Origin: Lactobacillus amylovorus DSM 20531
Lineage (GTDB): Bacteria > Bacillota > Bacilli > Lactobacillales > Lactobacillaceae
DNA length: 64,000 nt
Direction of reading: 5' to 3'
NCBI RefSeq assembly: GCF_002706375.1
Contig: NZ_CP017706.1
Span: 1,426,001-1,490,000 of the forward strand
Position numbers and translations under genes: made by a program
Shown here: positions 61,108 through 64,000 of the stretch, in pieces
Position numbering within the stretch: position 1 is the first letter of the stretch
Layout of the letters: each line of letters starts with the position of its first letter
The notes under the pieces: generated by a model
The model's database searches: none
Told to the model about the DNA's origin: nothing
What the model saw: the letters and a program-made list of their open reading frames with translations, nothing else

Positions 61108-61809
61108 TTAATCGTCTTCTCTTAAACAATAGCCGAGGCCGCGCACCGTTTTGATGAGCTTCTTATATGGTTCGCCCAACTTGTTGCGGATGGTTCTAAT
61201 GTAGACATCAACCGTGTTGGTTTGGCCCACGAAGTCATAGCCCCAGACGACGTCGAGCAGTTCATCACGGCTTTTTACTTTTTCGGGATCCTGCATCAGT
61301 TCGGTCATTAAGGCGAATTCTTTTGGTGTTAAATAAATCTTTTCGTCATTGCAGTAGAATTCGTGCTTTACCAAGTCGATTTTTAATGGGCCAAAAGTAA
61401 AGGTGGAAGTAGGGGCTGCATTTTGTTCTTGGGTCTTTTTTAAGCGACGCAAAATAACCCGAATTCTGGCAAAAAGTTCCTCAATTTCAAAAGGTTTGAT
61501 AATGTAGTCATCTAAGCCTTGATCAAGAGCAGAACTAATGTCAGAAGCGGAATTTTTCGCCGTTAACATAATGATTGGCACATCGCTTTGTTTGCGGATT
61601 CTACGCAATACAGTGATGCCGTCATAAACTGGCAGCATCCAATCAAGCAGGATTAAGGTAGGATCTTCTTTTTGAAAAAGCTCGAGTGCCTCCTTACCAT
61701 CTTGTGCCCAAATTACCTGGTAGCCTTCAAATCCCAGCTCTGTTTTCACAAAGCTAGCCACTGCTTCTTCATCTTCAACTAGCAGAATTTTGACATCTTT
61801 TTCATCCAT
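61108..61809 (-). CDS. OmpR/PhoB-family response regulator
   Basis: The protein has 233 residues. The receiver domain has acidic residues in ILLVEDEEAV, phospho-Asp in LILLDWMLPVYDG near 53, and Lys in YIIKPFEIEELFARI near 100. The C-terminal winged helix has EKIYLTPKEFALMTELMQDP and FVGQTNTVDVYIRTIRNKLG. The start at 61809 has AGAGGT nine bases upstream; an open extension to 61848 lacks a ribosome site. It pairs with the kinase at 59769. Confidence 0.93.
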   Translation of the reverse strand: MDEKDVKILLVEDEEAVASFVKTELGFEGYQVIWAQDGKEALELFQKEDPTLILLDWMLPVYDGITVLRRIRKQSDVPIIMLTAKNSASDISSALDQGLDDYIIKPFEIEELFARIRVILRRLKKTQEQNAAPTSTFTFGPLKIDLVKHEFYCNDEKIYLTPKEFALMTELMQDPEKVKSRDELLDVVWGYDFVGQTNTVDVYIRTIRNKLGEPYKKLIKTVRGLGYCLREDD

Positions 61810-61825
61810 ATCATTTACCTCTAGA

Positions 61826-61857
61826 AAAAAACGGCTGGAAAATTCCAACCGTTTTGT
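61826..61857 (-). terminator. Terminator of pepI
   Basis: Minus-strand stem AACGGTTGGAA-TT-TTCCAGCCGTT is followed by TTTTT. It separates pepI from the two-component operon. Confidence 0.88.
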
Positions 61858-61860
61858 TAA

Positions 61861-62778
61861 TTAATTTTGACCTTTGAAGGTGCCGTTTTCTACTTCACGA
61901 ATGAAGTCAGCCAAGTGTTTGTAGTAAACTGCAGGATTATCAACCATGTGGTGGTGTCCACCATCTGGAGTAGTAACTAAACGTGAGTTAGGAATTTCCT
62001 TTTGCATAATCTTAGCAGTTGAAATAGGCATAGTTTCGTTTTCACCAAAAGTAAGCAAAGTTGGAACATTGATCTTGTGTAATTGATCTCTGAAGTGCCA
62101 GTCCTTTAACTTACCGGTGATAACAAACTCATTATCACCTTGGAAGGCGTTGTAAACAGCAGAACCACCAAGGTCCTTTAGATGGTAAAGCTTAGAAGGT
62201 TGCTTACGATCAACAAAGTTAATGTTCAAGATTTGAACGTCATCTTGGTAACGCTTGTTGTCGTAATCATTGTTCCTTTCACATTCATGCATAAAGTCAA
62301 TTTCAGTCTGTGGTAGAACTTCTTGTCTTCTTCTATTAACTGAAGCAACGTATTCATCGATTTCATCAACCATGGATGAAATGATCGCACCCTTTAAGTG
62401 CTGACCATATTTAACGGCGTATTCTTGAACTAATAACCCACCCCAACTTTGACCGATTAAGTAAATATTATCTAAACCAAGCTTTTCACGCACTTCATCA
62501 ACTTCATCTAAGAAGTATTCATAAGTTAAATACTTTTTAGCGATTTCAGGATCAGAATAGTCAGGTTGATCTGAATAAAGAGAACCCAATTGATCGTACA
62601 TGGTAACTTGAACGTTAAGACCTTGCTTCTTCAATTGTTCAGCAGTGTCTTCCCAGTATTCGTGGTTGCCGCCAGGACCACCGTGAAGAGCTAATAAGTG
62701 AATGTCGCCTTCACCTTGAGTATTAGTCCATAAGTGGTAACCGTTGTCTAAAGTGATAATTTTAGTACCAGTTTTCAT
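61861..62778 (-). CDS. pepI: Proline iminopeptidase
   Basis: The protein has 305 residues. The alpha/beta-hydrolase oxyanion segment is HLLALHGGPGGNHEYWEDTA, with the nucleophile elbow YLIGQSWGGLLVQEYAVKYG near 108, Asp near 245 and His in PDGGHHHMVDNP near 275. It matches Lactobacillus PepI, which releases N-terminal proline from peptides and is a marker of milk- or host-adapted lactobacilli. AAAGGAAA precedes the ATG. Confidence 0.93.
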   Translation of the reverse strand: MKTGTKIITLDNGYHLWTNTQGEGDIHLLALHGGPGGNHEYWEDTAEQLKKQGLNVQVTMYDQLGSLYSDQPDYSDPEIAKKYLTYEYFLDEVDEVREKLGLDNIYLIGQSWGGLLVQEYAVKYGQHLKGAIISSMVDEIDEYVASVNRRRQEVLPQTEIDFMHECERNNDYDNKRYQDDVQILNINFVDRKQPSKLYHLKDLGGSAVYNAFQGDNEFVITGKLKDWHFRDQLHKINVPTLLTFGENETMPISTAKIMQKEIPNSRLVTTPDGGHHHMVDNPAVYYKHLADFIREVENGTFKGQN

Positions 62779-62899
62779 AGAATTTCCTTTCAGTCTTTAT
62801 TAAAAATAGAATGTATTACATTAATTATCGTATCAGATTGAGAAAAAGACAAGTATGCGAGTATAATGAATGGTTCAAGTATATAAAAAAGGAGAGTTT

Positions 62900-64000
62900 A
62901 TGAGTCTTAAATATGCTAAAAAAAGCCAATTAATCTGTTTTACGATCTTGGCAGCAATTAAAGCCTGCAACATCGTCTTTGTAGCTTATATGATTCAAGT
63001 CATGTTGAACGTTGCTTCTTCTGGCTCTCATGACTACATGCACTTAATTAGATTGGCTTTATTAACTGCATTAGGTCAATTGTGCTTTATGGCCAGCAAC
63101 TTTGTTTACGAAACGGTTAAGATGGGAATTATTCGTGACGTAAACATGACATTAAAAAAGGCCAATCTTCGGTATCTAGTTGATCAAGGCGATCCGGATA
63201 TAAAAAGCGGTTTGTCGCTGATGACTAATGATTTAAAACAAATTGAAACTAATCGTGTGACCGCTCAACTAGATATGATTTTCCAGGGGTTGTCATTTAT
63301 TGGTGCCATTAGCTTTGCTTTTTATAGTTCTTGGCAAATGACTTTAGTATTTGTAATAGCAACGATTGCACCTGCTGTAGTGCAGATGATCACTAGTCCA
63401 ATTATTACTAAAAAGTCAAAGATTTGGGCAAAAACTAATGCTAATTATACGCAGCATGTTTCAGATTCATTAAATGGTGCTCAGGCTACCAAGCTTTATA
63501 ACGTGCGAACAAATATTGTAACGCGTGCGTCAAATGCTGCCCAGCAAATGGAAAACGCGTTAAGAAATATGACTTTGACGCAGGCATGGGCACTAGAATT
63601 AATTTATTCTGCAGCTGAGCTTTTCTGTTTCATCATTCCATGTACCGTAGGTGGGATCTTGATGATGCAAGGCAACTTAAAAGTAGGTACTTTGGTAATG
63701 ATGGTTGATTTGGCAATGAATTTTATCACGCCAGTTGTTACATTGTTTAACGAATTTAACCAAGTTAAGTCAACCGTACCGATGTGGGAAAAGACTCAAG
63801 AAGCTTTGAAACATGTGATGAAAGATGACAAGCAAAAGATCGATCATTTTGAAGGAATGAAAATTGATGATTTGTCTTATGTAACAAGTTCTGATCATAA
63901 GCGAATTTTTGATGGAGTTAATATAGAAGTTAAACCTGGTGAAAAAGTATTGCTTATGGCGCCAAGTGGCTGGGGGAAAACAACGTTGTTGCGCCTTCTT
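62900..64000 (+). CDS. ABC transporter with fused membrane and ATPase domains (partial, runs off the end)
   Basis: The first 367 codons are present. About six TM segments (residues ~10-290; LICFTILAAIKACNIVFVAY, LSFIGAISFAFYSSWQMTLV, ELFCFIIPCTVGGILMMQG) form an exporter-type domain. Walker A (LMAPSGWGKTTLLRLL) lies at the window edge. AAAGGAGAG precedes the ATG at 62900. The half-transporter type resembles bacteriocin, lipid or drug exporters. The rest of the ATPase lies beyond 64000. Confidence 0.88.
   Translation, partial: MSLKYAKKSQLICFTILAAIKACNIVFVAYMIQVMLNVASSGSHDYMHLIRLALLTALGQLCFMASNFVYETVKMGIIRDVNMTLKKANLRYLVDQGDPDIKSGLSLMTNDLKQIETNRVTAQLDMIFQGLSFIGAISFAFYSSWQMTLVFVIATIAPAVVQMITSPIITKKSKIWAKTNANYTQHVSDSLNGAQATKLYNVRTNIVTRASNAAQQMENALRNMTLTQAWALELIYSAAELFCFIIPCTVGGILMMQGNLKVGTLVMMVDLAMNFITPVVTLFNEFNQVKSTVPMWEKTQEALKHVMKDDKQKIDHFEGMKIDDLSYVTSSDHKRIFDGVNIEVKPGEKVLLMAPSGWGKTTLLRLL

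Overview
The window is a low-GC Firmicute chromosome segment, most likely from a Lactobacillus of the acidophilus/helveticus/crispatus type. The basis is the content: a PepI-type proline iminopeptidase, sugar PTS genes of the mannose and beta-glucoside families, T-box control, lactobacillus-style IS30, IS66, ISL3, IS256 and IS3 sequences, and peptide-dependent metabolism (OppA, amino-acid ABC transporter). The species assignment is an inference. Roughly the first 35 kb is AT-rich, accessory and full of insertion sequences and broken genes. From about 36 kb onward the DNA is denser, has codon use closer to housekeeping genes, and is almost all intact.

Left arm (1-14 kb): a gene end truncated by an IS30 copy, an LTA-synthase-like gene, and a decayed IS66. 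Then comes a self-contained sigma-54 regulon: rpoN is divergent from a LevR-type PRD/AAA+ activator. A near-perfect -24/-12 promoter follows, and then nagA, PTS EIIA-EIIB-EIIC-EIID (mannose family) and a YdjC/ChbG-type deacetylase. This looks like an uptake and deacetylation route for an N-acetylated amino sugar or short chito-oligosaccharide.

Mobile/defence zone (14-26 kb): repeated fragments of one IS3-family transposase and of one unknown gene flank a truncated membrane protein, an ISL3/IS256 chimeric transposase ORF and a PUA-like-domain protein. A SIR2-HerA pair follows, and its SIR2 gene is split near codon 8 by a second IS30 copy with a 9-bp target duplication. After that come a candidate small hydrophobic-protein/antisense-RNA module, a secreted protein, a candidate sRNA, a frameshifted hicA with a truncated hicB, and a PTS-regulator fragment.

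Sugar and miscellaneous zone (26-42 kb): a LicT-type antiterminator with its own RAT/terminator, a beta-glucoside EIIBCA and a GH1 phospho-beta-glucosidase form one operon. Two decayed hypothetical genes, GNAT and TetR genes and a surface-protein remnant follow. Then come a GH4 phospho-alpha-glucosidase, an RpiR regulator, an asparaginase, small proteins and an orphan EIIA. Three cre-like boxes suggest CcpA control of parts of this zone.

Right arm (42-64 kb): a BceAB-like ABC exporter behind a palindromic operator, a histidine phosphatase, a matrixin-like protease and HelD. An amino-acid ABC transporter sits behind a T-box whose terminator/antiterminator module is duplicated. Next are coaA and efp, PepSY proteins, and an OppA-like protein behind a cysteine-rich leader peptide and terminator. 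MarR/GNAT genes, a two-component system, pepI and the start of another ABC transporter close the window. The points most worth following are the Cys-codon attenuator, the half-duplicated T-box, the IS30-interrupted SIR2-HerA locus and the sigma-54 deacetylase/PTS operon.
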